A DNA stretch of 64,000 bases from Pseudoalteromonas luteoviolacea (GTDB lineage: Bacteria > Pseudomonadota > Gammaproteobacteria > Enterobacterales > Alteromonadaceae): assembly GCF_018100925.1 (NCBI RefSeq), contig NZ_JAGJEH010000001.1, positions 248,001 through 312,000 of the forward strand. Reading direction: 5' to 3'. Below are positions 27,635 through 36,923 of this stretch, in pieces; position 1 is the first letter of the stretch, and every line of letters begins with the position of its first letter. The notes beneath the pieces were generated by a model, which made no database searches, had not been told where the DNA came from, and saw only the letters and a list, made by a program, of their open reading frames with translations. The position numbers and the translations under genes are program-made.

Positions 27635-28264
27635 TCATAATGATTCGGCTGCTTTAACGATTTGCTTGGGCTCTGAACGCCAAGAGAAGCGACCATCATA
27701 AGATTGACACTCTGCGGTCGAGCTCTGAGCGTCCGCTAAGTATATTTGATTGGTTTTTGAAGCAGGGTAGCTGAAATAGCTACTACATTTTGCGCTTTGT
27801 CCTGGACCAATAACCACTTGGGTACCGACTTTGATTTTACAGCTAACGAGCATGTCGAGTGGTGAGTAACTCGGACAAATTACATTGTCTCTACGATATT
27901 TGGAAATGGAGCCTTTCGGCTTGTCAAATGTCCACCATTTACCGAGTTTTGAGCCTGAGTATTCGCTATTCCAAGCACGCCAAATAGTTATTTCTTTTGT
28001 AGTTACAAAAACTTGACCTTTGCATAGTCCACCTTGTTCCGCTGGTAATACAACACCTTTTGGTATCGAAGCGTCTGGGACAGCAGTAAGACCGGGGTGG
28101 TTGTCTATATTGCCAACACATGAAGTGGCAGACTGAGCTACTTCCTGCGTTGTTACCGAAGTAGAAGTACAGGCGGCTAAAAGTAGCATACTTGATGATA
28201 GCACTGCTAAACGAACAAGGTGATTATGGGTACCCAAATGGGCCGATTTTTGTAATTTAGACAT
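27635..28264 (-). CDS. hypothetical lipoprotein
   Basis: A 209-aa exported protein with a lipobox LLAAC (Cys32) after a longish N-region (MSKLQKSAHLGTHNH), so the mature form is a lipoprotein of about 178 residues. Six further cysteines suggest disulfides. The middle contains a WRAWNSEYSGSKLGKWW aromatic cluster that may bind a ligand or cell-wall glycan. It is convergent with the divergent-subtilase pair and not in an operon. No family is recognised. Confidence 0.72.
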   Translation of the reverse strand: MSKLQKSAHLGTHNHLVRLAVLSSSMLLLAACTSTSVTTQEVAQSATSCVGNIDNHPGLTAVPDASIPKGVVLPAEQGGLCKGQVFVTTKEITIWRAWNSEYSGSKLGKWWTFDKPKGSISKYRRDNVICPSYSPLDMLVSCKIKVGTQVVIGPGQSAKCSSYFSYPASKTNQIYLADAQSSTAECQSYDGRFSWRSEPKQIVKAAESL

Positions 28265-28376
28265 GCATTGTTCCTTTCTATGATAAACAAAGCCAGTTTA
28301 GTATGCCCGAACTAAAATGTATCTTTCAACCCATTACACACTCCTACCGTGTATTTCTGGTTTCATTGTAATCAAA

Positions 28377-28802
28377 CTAATTTTTAGTGAATATATGTTG
28401 CGTTTTAGACTCTCCAAACCCCAACTTTCGATAAAAATGATGTGTTTCAATGCGCTTTGAGTTGCATCTGACCCTGAGCTCGGTGTTTTGTTCAATCGCC
28501 ACTTGATAGACGTGCTCGACCAAATGTTTACCTATGCCCTGGTTTCTTATTTGAGGGTCGACCACCAAACCACCGATTTCATATACCATTTTGGATGCGA
28601 CACGGTGGGCTTTGAAGGCGTGTATCCAACCACCGACTCGACCGTTTTGGTCAAAAACCCATACATCGTCATTGCTTGATTCAAGTAAATACTCAAGCCG
28701 CAGTTGGGCTTGTTCCATTGAAGCACTTTCGTAACCCAAAAAATTGGATAAGTAGTGAATTTGTTGTATGTCTGTCATTTTGGCCGTGCGTACATGTGCC
28801 AT
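28377..28802 (-). CDS. GNAT-family N-acetyltransferase
   Basis: A 141-aa acetyl-CoA-dependent transferase. Motif A, VDPQIRNQGIGKHLVEHV, contains the Q/R-x-x-G-x-G/A pyrophosphate loop; the N-terminal helix pair, central strands and C-terminal HHFYRKLGF are typical. The start is ATG 28802 because AAGGAG lies six bases upstream; the in-frame ATG at 28820 has no such signal. It is a single gene. The substrate is unknown. Confidence 0.9.
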   Translation of the reverse strand: MAHVRTAKMTDIQQIHYLSNFLGYESASMEQAQLRLEYLLESSNDDVWVFDQNGRVGGWIHAFKAHRVASKMVYEIGGLVVDPQIRNQGIGKHLVEHVYQVAIEQNTELRVRCNSKRIETHHFYRKLGFGESKTQHIFTKN

Positions 28803-29079
28803 GAAATACTCCTTGTCCATTGTAGCTGACGTCTTCTATTGCTGTTGCTTAGTGCGAGAGGATATTAGAAAAAGCGCTATGATTTCAATTGGAAAATATC
28901 TAATTGCTGCTGCTTCTTGATGTGTAGCGGCAGAACATATGGATTTTATGAATTTAATGATATGTGAAACAAGCTGCCGTCATTGCTGGTATGATATGCA
29001 GCGGTACCGAATAATAGCCTGATCGGCCTTGAATGTCTGAGCAGGTGAATAAACCCGCCGTTTTTAATGAGATAAATAA

Positions 29080-31020
29080 ATGCAACTAGCAGATATACAA
29101 CAAAGCTTACAAGCACACTTTGGGTTCCCCTCTTTTAGAGCTGGACAAGCACAAACAATTGAGCAGCTGATCAATGGGCAATCAAGCTTGGCTATTTTTC
29201 CTACTGGATCTGGCAAGTCGCTTTGTTATCAGCTCACTGCATTGCATTTGCCACACGTGACTCTAGTGGTGTCTCCTCTTCTTGCTTTAATGCAAGACCA
29301 AATCGAGTTTTTGAATAAAAAAGGTATAGCAGCTGCGAGCTTAGACTCGACACAATCATTTGAACAGTCTCAAAACGTAATGCAAGGTGTAAGAGAAGGT
29401 CAGATCAAGATCCTTATGGTGTCCGTAGAGCGCTTTAAAAATGAGCGGTTTAGAGGTTTTATCAAGCAGATACCGATTTCTATGTTAGTGGTTGATGAAG
29501 CGCATTGTATTTCTGAGTGGGGGCATAATTTTAGACCCGACTATTTGAAGTTACCGCAAATTCGCAGTGAGCTTAATATTCCGTTAGTGCTGTTATTAAC
29601 AGCAACCGCAACAAAAAAGGTTAAACGTGATATGGCACAAAGGTTTGCCATTAGCGAAGCGCATATTGTGCAAACTGGCTTTTATCGCTCAAATTTAGAC
29701 CTCAGTATTCACGGTAGTACTGAAAGTGACAAGCTACCAACTATTTTATCTTTTTTATCCAACAGACGAGATAGCGGAATTATCTATGTCACACTGCAAC
29801 AAACAGCAGAGCAACTGGCAAAACAATTACAAGCTTCAGGCTTTGATGCCGTGGCCTATCATGCCGGATTAAAAGACGAACTAAGGCAGCAAATTCAGCA
29901 ACAATTTATGCGCAATGAAAAGCGTATAATTGTTGCAACTATTGCTTTTGGTATGGGGATTGATAAGTCGGATATTCGATTCGTGATCCACTATGATTTA
30001 CCAAAATCTATCGAAAACTACAGTCAGGAAATCGGTCGAGCAGGGCGAGATGGAGAGCCATCACAATGTATTACTTTGGCAAATCTCGATGGTGTCTCAA
30101 CACTTGAAAACTTTGTTTACGCAGACACACCAGAGCTTGGCAATATTGAATTACTGATCAATGAAATTAGTACATCTACAGAGCAAGGCCTGTGGGAAAT
30201 GCAAGAGCTGAGCGTATCTAAAACCACCAATATTCGATTGCTGGCATTGAAAACAGCCTTGGTTCAGCTCGAGCTGTTTGGCGTCTTAGAAGCAAAATAT
30301 GCATTTTACGCCGACTTTCGCTTTAAATGGTTACACACAGAAAGCAAAGTGCTGAGTTCGTTTGACGCCAATCGACAAAGCTTTATTCAGCAGGTACTTT
30401 CCCAAACTCACTTTAAAAAAGTGTGGGGGACGGTAGATATGACTGCTCTAGTGAACCAAGGTCTAGACCGAAGTCGAGTGGTAGCGGCTCTCGATTATTT
30501 GCATGAGCAGGGTATGATCCTGCTCGAGTCGAAACGCATGATGCAAGTATATCAAGTTGATACGGAAAAATTAGTCGCGCCAGATCTGGCTACAAAGCTA
30601 AGTACTTATTTCGCCGACAAAGAGCAAAGTGAAGTCAAGCGAATAGCCGCAATGCTGCGCTTTTTTGAATTGCAAAACTGCTTATCTAATAATTTAGCGC
30701 GATATTTTGATGATGAACAAGTACCACAAAACTGCGGCCATTGCAGTGTCTGTAGAGGAACTGCTGCACACCTGCACTATAGCCAAGAACCTACTTTTCC
30801 TGATGAGCAACAGCTAAGAGATGACATCTATGGACTTAAAAACCATTTAACACAAGTCGGGGTGGAAGCAACACCAGCCATTTTAGTGCGCTTCTTAACG
30901 GGTATGACCACACCCATGTCAACAGCAAACAAATTTAGGCAAAGGTCGGGCTTTGGTAGTTGCAGTTTATTGAGGTATAAAGACGTTGAAAGCAAGTTGG
31001 AGAAACTTGGACTGAAATAA
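29080..31020 (+). CDS. RecQ-family ATP-dependent DNA helicase
   Basis: A 646-aa superfamily 2, 3'-5' DNA helicase in recombination and replication repair. Walker A PTGSGKSLCYQ (about residue 41), DEAH box with CISEWGHNFRPDY, motif III LLTATAT, and motifs V-VI ATIAFGMGIDKSDIR and QEIGRAGRDGEP are intact. The C-terminal region keeps a zinc-binding Cys set (CLSNN, CGHCSVC) and a winged-helix-like stretch. The RecQ-type HNFRPDY motif differs from E. coli RecQ in detail, so this is probably the second, RecQ-like paralogue common in marine gammaproteobacteria rather than RecQ itself. It is monocistronic with a strong terminator. Confidence 0.92.
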   Translation: MQLADIQQSLQAHFGFPSFRAGQAQTIEQLINGQSSLAIFPTGSGKSLCYQLTALHLPHVTLVVSPLLALMQDQIEFLNKKGIAAASLDSTQSFEQSQNVMQGVREGQIKILMVSVERFKNERFRGFIKQIPISMLVVDEAHCISEWGHNFRPDYLKLPQIRSELNIPLVLLLTATATKKVKRDMAQRFAISEAHIVQTGFYRSNLDLSIHGSTESDKLPTILSFLSNRRDSGIIYVTLQQTAEQLAKQLQASGFDAVAYHAGLKDELRQQIQQQFMRNEKRIIVATIAFGMGIDKSDIRFVIHYDLPKSIENYSQEIGRAGRDGEPSQCITLANLDGVSTLENFVYADTPELGNIELLINEISTSTEQGLWEMQELSVSKTTNIRLLALKTALVQLELFGVLEAKYAFYADFRFKWLHTESKVLSSFDANRQSFIQQVLSQTHFKKVWGTVDMTALVNQGLDRSRVVAALDYLHEQGMILLESKRMMQVYQVDTEKLVAPDLATKLSTYFADKEQSEVKRIAAMLRFFELQNCLSNNLARYFDDEQVPQNCGHCSVCRGTAAHLHYSQEPTFPDEQQLRDDIYGLKNHLTQVGVEATPAILVRFLTGMTTPMSTANKFRQRSGFGSCSLLRYKDVESKLEKLGLK

Positions 31021-31042
31021 AGTTAGCCAGTGCTAAAAGAAA

Positions 31043-31068
31043 AAAGAGGCCTTATTTCAGGCCTCTTT
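31043..31068. terminator. bidirectional terminator
   Basis: Perfect 9-bp stem AAAGAGGCC/GGCCTCTTT with an 8-nt loop, flanked by A-rich and T-rich tails, between the convergent helicase and TonB-receptor genes. Confidence 0.9.
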
Positions 31069-31092
31069 GTTCAGCTGACTAGAATTTTGTTA

Positions 31093-33108
31093 TTACAGTT
31101 GCCATGTAATGGTGGCGCGAATATCGCGTCCTGGCTCCGCAACACCTGTATCAATTGGGCCAAGTGCTGCATAGGTTGCATGGTCATAATAAAACTTGTC
31201 GAACACATTCTTGATGGCGACATCCAGTTTTAAGTTTTCGTTGTCCGTGATATACCACGTCGCTTTTAAGTCATGAACGCCATAGCCTACCTTTTCTGGT
31301 AATTGGGTATTGTCCCAGACATAGGTGCCAGCATCATCAAGGCGTTTAACCAGACGTGCTTGCCAAGCCAACTCTATTGAATCGGTGAGTGAGTAGTCAG
31401 CGCCCAAGGTTAAAGTATCACCAACAGAGGTACCAATAGACCAGTCTTGATCGGAGATAGGGGTTCCTGCCAGCGCCGGGTTTATATGCGTTTTCCACTC
31501 AGGGCTGCTGCTATTAAATGCCAGAGACAAAGATACTTTCTCAAAGCTATAGCGAGCATTGATGTTTAGCCCTTTATTCTCTAAATCACCGACGTTGCTC
31601 AGTATGTGGGCGGCCTGTGTTTCGAGGTTCTTTGCGGTAGAAACAGCATCATCAATCGTCGATACAAATACGTCAGCTTGCACAACGAGGTTGTCACCGA
31701 GATATTTAAATCCGACTTCGATGTTTTCAGCAACTTCTTTGCGCAAGTTTACGTCATTATCATAATAACCAAGGACAAATAGCTCTTTTACTTTTTGACC
31801 TCGAACAGCCTTTGCGTAACCAGTATTAACCGATAACTCAGGCGTAAGCTCATAAGTAAGGTTCACATTAGGGCTAAAGCCGCTAGAGTCAAAATTGTGA
31901 CCGTTGTCATCGTCAAGTTCGTAGTTGTCGTATCTTACACCTGTGCTGATCTGAAATTGTTCTGTCACTTGGAAGTAATCTTGAATATAGATACCCAGCA
32001 CTTTGCCTTTCTCAACACCGGACAGCTCATAGTTTGATCCAATGTCTTCTAATATCGCTTCGTCGTCTCTGTAGTCAAATCCAGCCACAATTTTGTGAGT
32101 GTTATAGAGCGCAATATTCTTGATATCAAAACCTTGTGAGTCATACTCGGCGAAATAAGTGTTTTGAACAACAATACCCGCTCTATTTTCACCTTTAGGG
32201 TGTGCGTGCGTGATAGAGTTTTTAGTTTGGTACGCTGAAAAAGCGACATCAATGAGATCATCATGCGGTGCGTAAAAATAATTTAGTGTATTTGTTGTAC
32301 GCTCGCTTTCTTGCGGCAGTGGTAAGTTTTTACGGCTTGGGTGCCAATGGGCACGCAGTAAGCGTGTGCCGTCATCGTGGCGCACATCGTGACTTAGGCT
32401 AAATGATTGTGTGTCAGTTATATCACCACTAATTTTAGCAAAGCCAACTTCTTGCTCTGACTGAGAGTAAGGGATTTCATCACCGTTTCCATCTTCCATG
32501 TTCTCTGTGTCGCGCTTGATCAGTGATACCAATGCATCAATATCGTCAGTGACTCGACCATATACGGTAGAGCTTGCTTTGAAGCCTTCACTGTTGCCGT
32601 AATAACCTAGCTTGAATAAGGCGCCAAAATTTTCATCTGGTGCAAGCAAGTCTGAGGCACTCTTAGTTTTAAATCTCAGTGCACCACCTAGCGCGCCCGA
32701 GCCAGATGTGGCGTCCCCCGCACCTGCCACCACGTCTACTTGCTTGAGCAGTTCAGGCTCAATTGATAAACGACCTTGATGGTGAAACAAATAGCCAGCT
32801 TGCAACGCGCCATCAATACTGACATTAAGCATGGTGTCTTCTAGACCGCGAACATAAATCTTTTGTGCGACAGGGTTCGAACCACCTACCGATACTTGTG
32901 GAAGTGATCTGAATATATCTGACAGGTCATTCGCTTGTAGTTGAGTCAGATCAGTTTGGTCGATGATCATATCGGCGTCAGAAACTTTGCCGTGAACTTC
33001 GATGATTTCAATCTTTTGTTGTTTGTTGTCGGCTAAAGTAACAGGTGAACCAAAAGTTGCAACTGCCACAGCAAGGGCGATAGATGAGCGAGAAAAACCA
33101 AACTGCAT
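31093..33108 (-). CDS. TonB-dependent receptor, probably iron/siderophore
   Basis: A 671-aa outer-membrane receptor. The signal peptide ends near TLA (about 26), a TonB-box-like IEIIEVHGK follows, then a plug (about 45-160, including IYVRGLED and SGSGALGGALRFKT) and a barrel ending in aromatic-rich ITWQL. A Fur-type box lies 23 bp upstream, so an iron-related ligand is likely. A response regulator and sensor kinase lie immediately upstream on the same strand. Compared with the receptor at 9402 it is shorter, has a different plug and is controlled differently. It lacks the heme-receptor FRAP/NPNL signature that I looked for, so ferric siderophore is favoured over heme. Confidence 0.88.
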   Translation of the reverse strand: MQFGFSRSSIALAVAVATFGSPVTLADNKQQKIEIIEVHGKVSDADMIIDQTDLTQLQANDLSDIFRSLPQVSVGGSNPVAQKIYVRGLEDTMLNVSIDGALQAGYLFHHQGRLSIEPELLKQVDVVAGAGDATSGSGALGGALRFKTKSASDLLAPDENFGALFKLGYYGNSEGFKASSTVYGRVTDDIDALVSLIKRDTENMEDGNGDEIPYSQSEQEVGFAKISGDITDTQSFSLSHDVRHDDGTRLLRAHWHPSRKNLPLPQESERTTNTLNYFYAPHDDLIDVAFSAYQTKNSITHAHPKGENRAGIVVQNTYFAEYDSQGFDIKNIALYNTHKIVAGFDYRDDEAILEDIGSNYELSGVEKGKVLGIYIQDYFQVTEQFQISTGVRYDNYELDDDNGHNFDSSGFSPNVNLTYELTPELSVNTGYAKAVRGQKVKELFVLGYYDNDVNLRKEVAENIEVGFKYLGDNLVVQADVFVSTIDDAVSTAKNLETQAAHILSNVGDLENKGLNINARYSFEKVSLSLAFNSSSPEWKTHINPALAGTPISDQDWSIGTSVGDTLTLGADYSLTDSIELAWQARLVKRLDDAGTYVWDNTQLPEKVGYGVHDLKATWYITDNENLKLDVAIKNVFDKFYYDHATYAALGPIDTGVAEPGRDIRATITWQL

Positions 33109-33130
33109 TGGTGTGTTCCTTTATCTTAAA

Positions 33131-33145
33131 TGAAAATAGTTATCA
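33131..33145. promoter_or_regulatory. Fur-type box upstream of the TonB receptor
   Basis: TGAAAATAGTTATCA matches 12 of 14 defined positions of the 7-1-7 Fur consensus and lies 23 bp before the receptor start. Confidence 0.6.
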
Positions 33146-33248
33146 ATACGCCGTGTATTATTCATGGTTCTGTCCCAAAACAAAGCACTTTTACAACTGT
33201 TACATTTGCAGTGACATTTGGTGCTAATTTATGTGACTACGGTTGGCT

Positions 33249-34586
33249 TTAGAGCTCAATGACGATACATAATCCGGATTTGGGTGTATTTTGTGCGTAG
33301 ATATGTCCGTTTAGGCGCTCCATCTGCCTTTTACACAGTGCTAGACCCAAACCAAACGAGTGACTATCAGGTTGCGTATGCGAATAACCATGACTGCGAT
33401 AAAACGGTTGAAATATATCTTCTAGCTCACTCTCAGCGACACCGGGCCCATCATCTAATATTTGAATTGTGTGCTTATCAAGTACCACGGAGATATGCTT
33501 TGTGGCATACCGGCTGGCGTTTCTGAGCACATTCTCTATGACCTGACCAAGCACTCGGGCGTCACTATTGTGCTGCTGAGTTTCTGGCATGTTCAGCTGA
33601 AAGTGTAAATGTGGGGCTTCAAACTTAACTTCTTCAGCAATGCAATCGATTAAGTCGACGAGATCAAACGGACTATTTGCTGTGTCAGTATGTGGACAAA
33701 AACGTTCGTTTTCGAGCCATGTTAATGTGAGTGTATTTTCGGCAAGCTCTCTCATGGTGTGGGTGTTCTTGGCCACGCGAGAAAGCATATCTTGTTGGTC
33801 TAACCCGGATTTGTGGCATTCCAAAGCGGTTTCTATACGCGTAATTGGCGTTCTAATTTCATGCGAAAAGTCAGCGATAAACTGCCTTTGTGCGCGAATG
33901 GTGTTGGCGGTGCAGTGGGCCATTTTGTCAAATGTCGCTGCAATTTGTTTGAACTCCGTATCTCGGCTCGAAATTCTGTCTCCCACACGGCTGTCTAAAT
34001 CTCCATCGGCGAAGGCGCGTGTTGTTTGTTCAAGTTGTTTTAGAGGCTTCATGATGGCGCGATATAGCAGCCAGCAAATGCCCGCTAGAACCAAAAATGG
34101 TACGAAAAATTGCAGTACAATGTAAGTGACTTTCCAGTAATTGCCTGGACGCATATGGCTGGGAAGCTGAATTAAAAAGTGAGTCCTGTCATCAGCAAAG
34201 GGAATATCCATTACTGGGTTACGGGGGAAATATAAATGGATTTTCCAGCGTACATTTCGGCCCAGTGTAAACTCATCGAGGTAGTATTGCTGAAGTTGGG
34301 TATCTGCCAGTGGGGTCAGCTCACGCTGTACGACCGCAGCCCAAGTATTGTGCTCTTGCTCTATGTTTTTTACGTATGCACTCAAAGCTGCCATATCGCC
34401 TTTTAAGAACAATTGCTCTGCGTGTTGGCCAAGTGCAATTAGCTCTTCTTGATGTTCTACTTTGATTTGACTCATTCTGAATTCGGTGTGGTTGACCAAG
34501 TAATCGATCACACCGAACAATATGATTGAGCCCGCTATGACCAGCGCGCACAAGCGTAAGAAATAAGAGGCTTTAAGGTTGAACAT
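33249..34586 (-). CDS. two-component sensor histidine kinase
   Basis: A 445-aa inner-membrane kinase. Helix 1 (about 8-25), a periplasmic sensor of about 125 residues, helix 2 (about 155-177), a HAMP linker (ADGDLDSRVGDRI), the H-box DFSHEIRTPITRIETAL with the phospho-His, and an HATPase domain (ENVLRNASRYA, DDGPGV, FGLGLALC). It overlaps the response-regulator stop by 14 bp, so the pair is co-translated; AAAGGG upstream favours ATG 34586 over the in-frame ATG at 34607. Its signal is unknown, but adjacency to a Fur-boxed receptor suggests metal or envelope sensing. Confidence 0.92.
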   Translation of the reverse strand: MFNLKASYFLRLCALVIAGSIILFGVIDYLVNHTEFRMSQIKVEHQEELIALGQHAEQLFLKGDMAALSAYVKNIEQEHNTWAAVVQRELTPLADTQLQQYYLDEFTLGRNVRWKIHLYFPRNPVMDIPFADDRTHFLIQLPSHMRPGNYWKVTYIVLQFFVPFLVLAGICWLLYRAIMKPLKQLEQTTRAFADGDLDSRVGDRISSRDTEFKQIAATFDKMAHCTANTIRAQRQFIADFSHEIRTPITRIETALECHKSGLDQQDMLSRVAKNTHTMRELAENTLTLTWLENERFCPHTDTANSPFDLVDLIDCIAEEVKFEAPHLHFQLNMPETQQHNSDARVLGQVIENVLRNASRYATKHISVVLDKHTIQILDDGPGVAESELEDIFQPFYRSHGYSHTQPDSHSFGLGLALCKRQMERLNGHIYAQNTPKSGLCIVIEL

Positions 34587-35268
34587 GCAGACGGTACCCT
34601 TTGCCATGTACGGTTGTAATCGACTCAGGGCTTAGCCCTACCGCGACTAGTTTTTTTCGAAGTCGACTCAAGTGCATGTCTAAACTGCGGTCATACCGGC
34701 TAAATTGGCGTTCAAGTACGCTCTGGTAAAGGAATGCTTTGCTAAGGGTTTCCTTGTGATTGTGGGCTAACTGCCACAGCAACTTAAATTGAATTGCAGT
34801 GATATCTAGTGTCTCTTTGTTATAGGCGGCAAGCTGCTTTTGTCTATCCAAGTGCAAGTCAGCCAAGACAATCTCAAATGGCGTTTGTGCTTGGGTATGA
34901 CTTGCGTGGACACGCCTTAAAATTGCTTCTATACGCAGTACCAGCTCATCAAGGTTAAAAGGTTTAGACAGGTAATCATCCGCGCCCAAGCTTAGACCCT
35001 TAATGCGCTCTTGTTCAGCACCACATGCAGATAAAATCAAGACAGGTGTGTGTTTTATTTTTCTAAGCTGAGCCAAGATTTCGTAGCCTTCCATACTTGG
35101 TAAGCGAATATCCAAAATGATGAGGTCATAATCGATAGCCAGCGCCTGACTAAGTCCTTGTTCGCCATCGTGAAGACAGTCTACCTGATAGCCCCTGTTG
35201 CTAAGTAGCACACAGACTTGTTGATTGAGAGTAATGTCGTCTTCTACGACTAAAATACGGTTGTTCAC
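34573..35268 (-). CDS. OmpR-family response regulator
   Basis: A 231-aa regulator. The receiver domain has the acidic pair VVEDD, phospho-acceptor Asp in LIILDIRLP and Lys in YLSKPF; the C-terminal winged helix contains RYDRSLDMHLSRLRKKL and GKGYRL. The start is GTG at 35268. The longer in-frame ATG at 35532 would add 88 non-homologous residues and overlap the divergent esterase gene, so it is rejected. An AT-rich element with weak Fur resemblance (around 35284-35298) lies just upstream. Confidence 0.92.
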   Translation of the reverse strand: MNNRILVVEDDITLNQQVCVLLSNRGYQVDCLHDGEQGLSQALAIDYDLIILDIRLPSMEGYEILAQLRKIKHTPVLILSACGAEQERIKGLSLGADDYLSKPFNLDELVLRIEAILRRVHASHTQAQTPFEIVLADLHLDRQKQLAAYNKETLDITAIQFKLLWQLAHNHKETLSKAFLYQSVLERQFSRYDRSLDMHLSRLRKKLVAVGLSPESITTVHGKGYRLHVQP

Positions 35269-35509
35269 AGATTTGTGTCTTCTAAAATGAGAATGATTGT
35301 ATTTTAAGATTATTGTGCCTGTGTATACAATAGCGACAAGGTCGGATAGTAAACAGACGTGCGCTGTATGAGTTTTTTTCAAATGGAGTGAGTTGTATTT
35401 GATCAAATTCCCAATGACTGAAGGGGTTAACCAGCATTGGGGTATATCACGAGGCAATAGGTAACATTGGAATACAGTCTCGGATACAAACTCATTTAAG
35501 GAATGACAC

Positions 35510-36616
35510 ATGTTAAGGTTAATATCTATCAAATTGTCGCTACTGGCATTTGTGCTCAGCTGCGTCGGAGGGCTCTTTTCCAGTGCCGTATTTGCGAAGA
35601 GTTATAAGGCGACCCATCATGCCATCGTATATGAAGGGCGAGTTAGTAAACATTACAATAAAGGCCAAGTAGAGTTTAACTGGCCGGGAACACAGCTCAA
35701 AACCAAGCTAGTTGGGAAATCACTTAAAGTTACAATGGCTGGATATGGTGATCAGTTTGATGTCTTAGTAGATGGGGTACTGCACAAGAAAATTGTCACA
35801 GGGCAAAATGGCAACTTTGAGGAGCATGTCGTATTTGCCCAACAGGATGTAAAAACGGTAGACATTGAAATCGTTAAACGCTGGGAAAACTACAGTAATA
35901 ACACCAAAATTTTAAGCTTTACGACTGATGGTCGATTAGAGGGAATTTGGCAGCAGCAACCCCATATTTTATTTATCGGTGACTCTATTAGTGCGGGCTT
36001 TGGCAGTGAGTCAACTAAGCGCCAGTGCACTTGGAACGAAATTGTAGATACCAGCAATGCCAGAGTGGCGTTTCCTTATCTAACGGCGTCTCTGTTGGAG
36101 GCCAGTTTTACTCAAGTGTCTTATTCGGGCCTAGGTTTGATCCGCAATTGGAGCGGCAATGATCCTCACCACAATTTGCGTACTTACTTTGACAAAGTAA
36201 CGGCTGTGTTTGGTGACAATAAAGCTTATGAAGATACACATCCTAATTTGGTAGTGATAGAAGTGGGTACGAACGATTTCAGTACAGATCCTCAGCCACA
36301 CGAGCCTTGGGAGACGATTGAGGACGTGAAAGCAGACTGGGTTTCGACCATGGTAGAGTTTGTTAACACTGTGCGCTATCGCTTCCCCAACGCACCAATT
36401 GTTTTTATGCCAAGACCTGCATATCCATATGACTTTATTATTCCGGCAACATTAGAGGCAAAAGCAAAACTAGAAGAGCAGGGAATAGATAAGCTGTACT
36501 CTCACACTTTCTCTTCACCACTGGAAGGGTGTATTTGGCATCCAACAACAGCTGAGCATACCGATATTGCAAATAAGTTGTCGGTATTTATTCGAAGCCA
36601 TAATTTGTTGAACTAA
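35510..36616 (+). CDS. secreted SGNH esterase, carbohydrate esterase family 2-like
   Basis: A 368-aa exported esterase that probably removes acetyl groups from polysaccharides. Signal peptide about 1-29 (VFA), an N-terminal jelly-roll (about 35-145, YEGRVSK), then an SGNH domain with GDSISAGFG (nucleophile Ser), GLGLIRN (Gly block), GTNDFS (Asn block) and CIWHPTTAEH (catalytic His). In the last motif the usual Asp is absent, as in CE2 enzymes that work with a Ser-His dyad. AAGGA lies eight bases before ATG. It is divergent from the response regulator; whether that regulator controls it is unknown. Confidence 0.85.
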   Translation: MLRLISIKLSLLAFVLSCVGGLFSSAVFAKSYKATHHAIVYEGRVSKHYNKGQVEFNWPGTQLKTKLVGKSLKVTMAGYGDQFDVLVDGVLHKKIVTGQNGNFEEHVVFAQQDVKTVDIEIVKRWENYSNNTKILSFTTDGRLEGIWQQQPHILFIGDSISAGFGSESTKRQCTWNEIVDTSNARVAFPYLTASLLEASFTQVSYSGLGLIRNWSGNDPHHNLRTYFDKVTAVFGDNKAYEDTHPNLVVIEVGTNDFSTDPQPHEPWETIEDVKADWVSTMVEFVNTVRYRFPNAPIVFMPRPAYPYDFIIPATLEAKAKLEEQGIDKLYSHTFSSPLEGCIWHPTTAEHTDIANKLSVFIRSHNLLN

Positions 36617-36631
36617 AGGCTTAATCTGCCT

Positions 36632-36673
36632 GTTAAACCCATTAATTAGCGTTTTGCAATTGGTGGGTTTAAC
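36632..36673 (+). terminator. hairpin after the esterase gene
   Basis: Perfect 10-bp stem GTTAAACCCA/TGGGTTTAAC with a 22-nt loop, 15 bases past the stop. There is no U-run; it may terminate weakly or stabilise the 3' end. Confidence 0.4.
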
Positions 36674-36771
36674 CACTCGAGACTTCATTTAATAACTTTG
36701 CCGCTGAGCACACTTGTATACTGTCCAAGCAGGAATAGTCAGCGTTTCTCAGAACTGAAAAAGTTCCGTTA

Positions 36772-36803
36772 GGGCGGCTTTAAATTCAACTACTGAGCCG
36801 CCC
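36772..36803. repeat. stem-loop with conserved loop, copy 1
   Basis: Perfect 8-bp stem GGGCGGCT/AGCCGCCC around a loop containing TTCAACTACTG, followed by CAAAATAAGGT. The loop and tail recur at 60190-60240 on a different stem, so this looks like a dispersed structured repeat rather than a simple terminator. Confidence 0.5.
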
Positions 36804-36848
36804 AAAATAAGGTGAATTGCATTGCCTTGAGAAACTTTTTATTGAGAT

Positions 36849-36866
36849 AGCAAGAAATATCAAAAA
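36849..36866. promoter_or_regulatory. shared upstream motif, candidate AraC-type operator 1
   Basis: The 18-nt sequence AGCAAGAAATATCAAAAA occurs here, 58 bp before the SRPBCC-AraC pair, and identically at 38345-38362, 69 bp before the SDR gene. A following CGC is also shared. The AraC-type protein between the two sites is the obvious candidate to bind them. Confidence 0.65.
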
Positions 36867-36923
36867 CGCGCTTTGGATATTTTCTAAAGTACACCTATCA
36901 ACACAACACACACAGGTGTACTT

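Noticed and set aside
35284..35298. Possible Fur box before the response regulator (TGAGAATGATTGTAT)
   Set aside because: Only about 10 of 14 consensus positions match, too weak in AT-rich DNA to claim.
35269..35532. N-terminal extension of the response regulator
   Set aside because: No homology to a receiver domain, overlap with the divergent esterase start, and a GTG start at 35268 gives the normal OmpR-family length.
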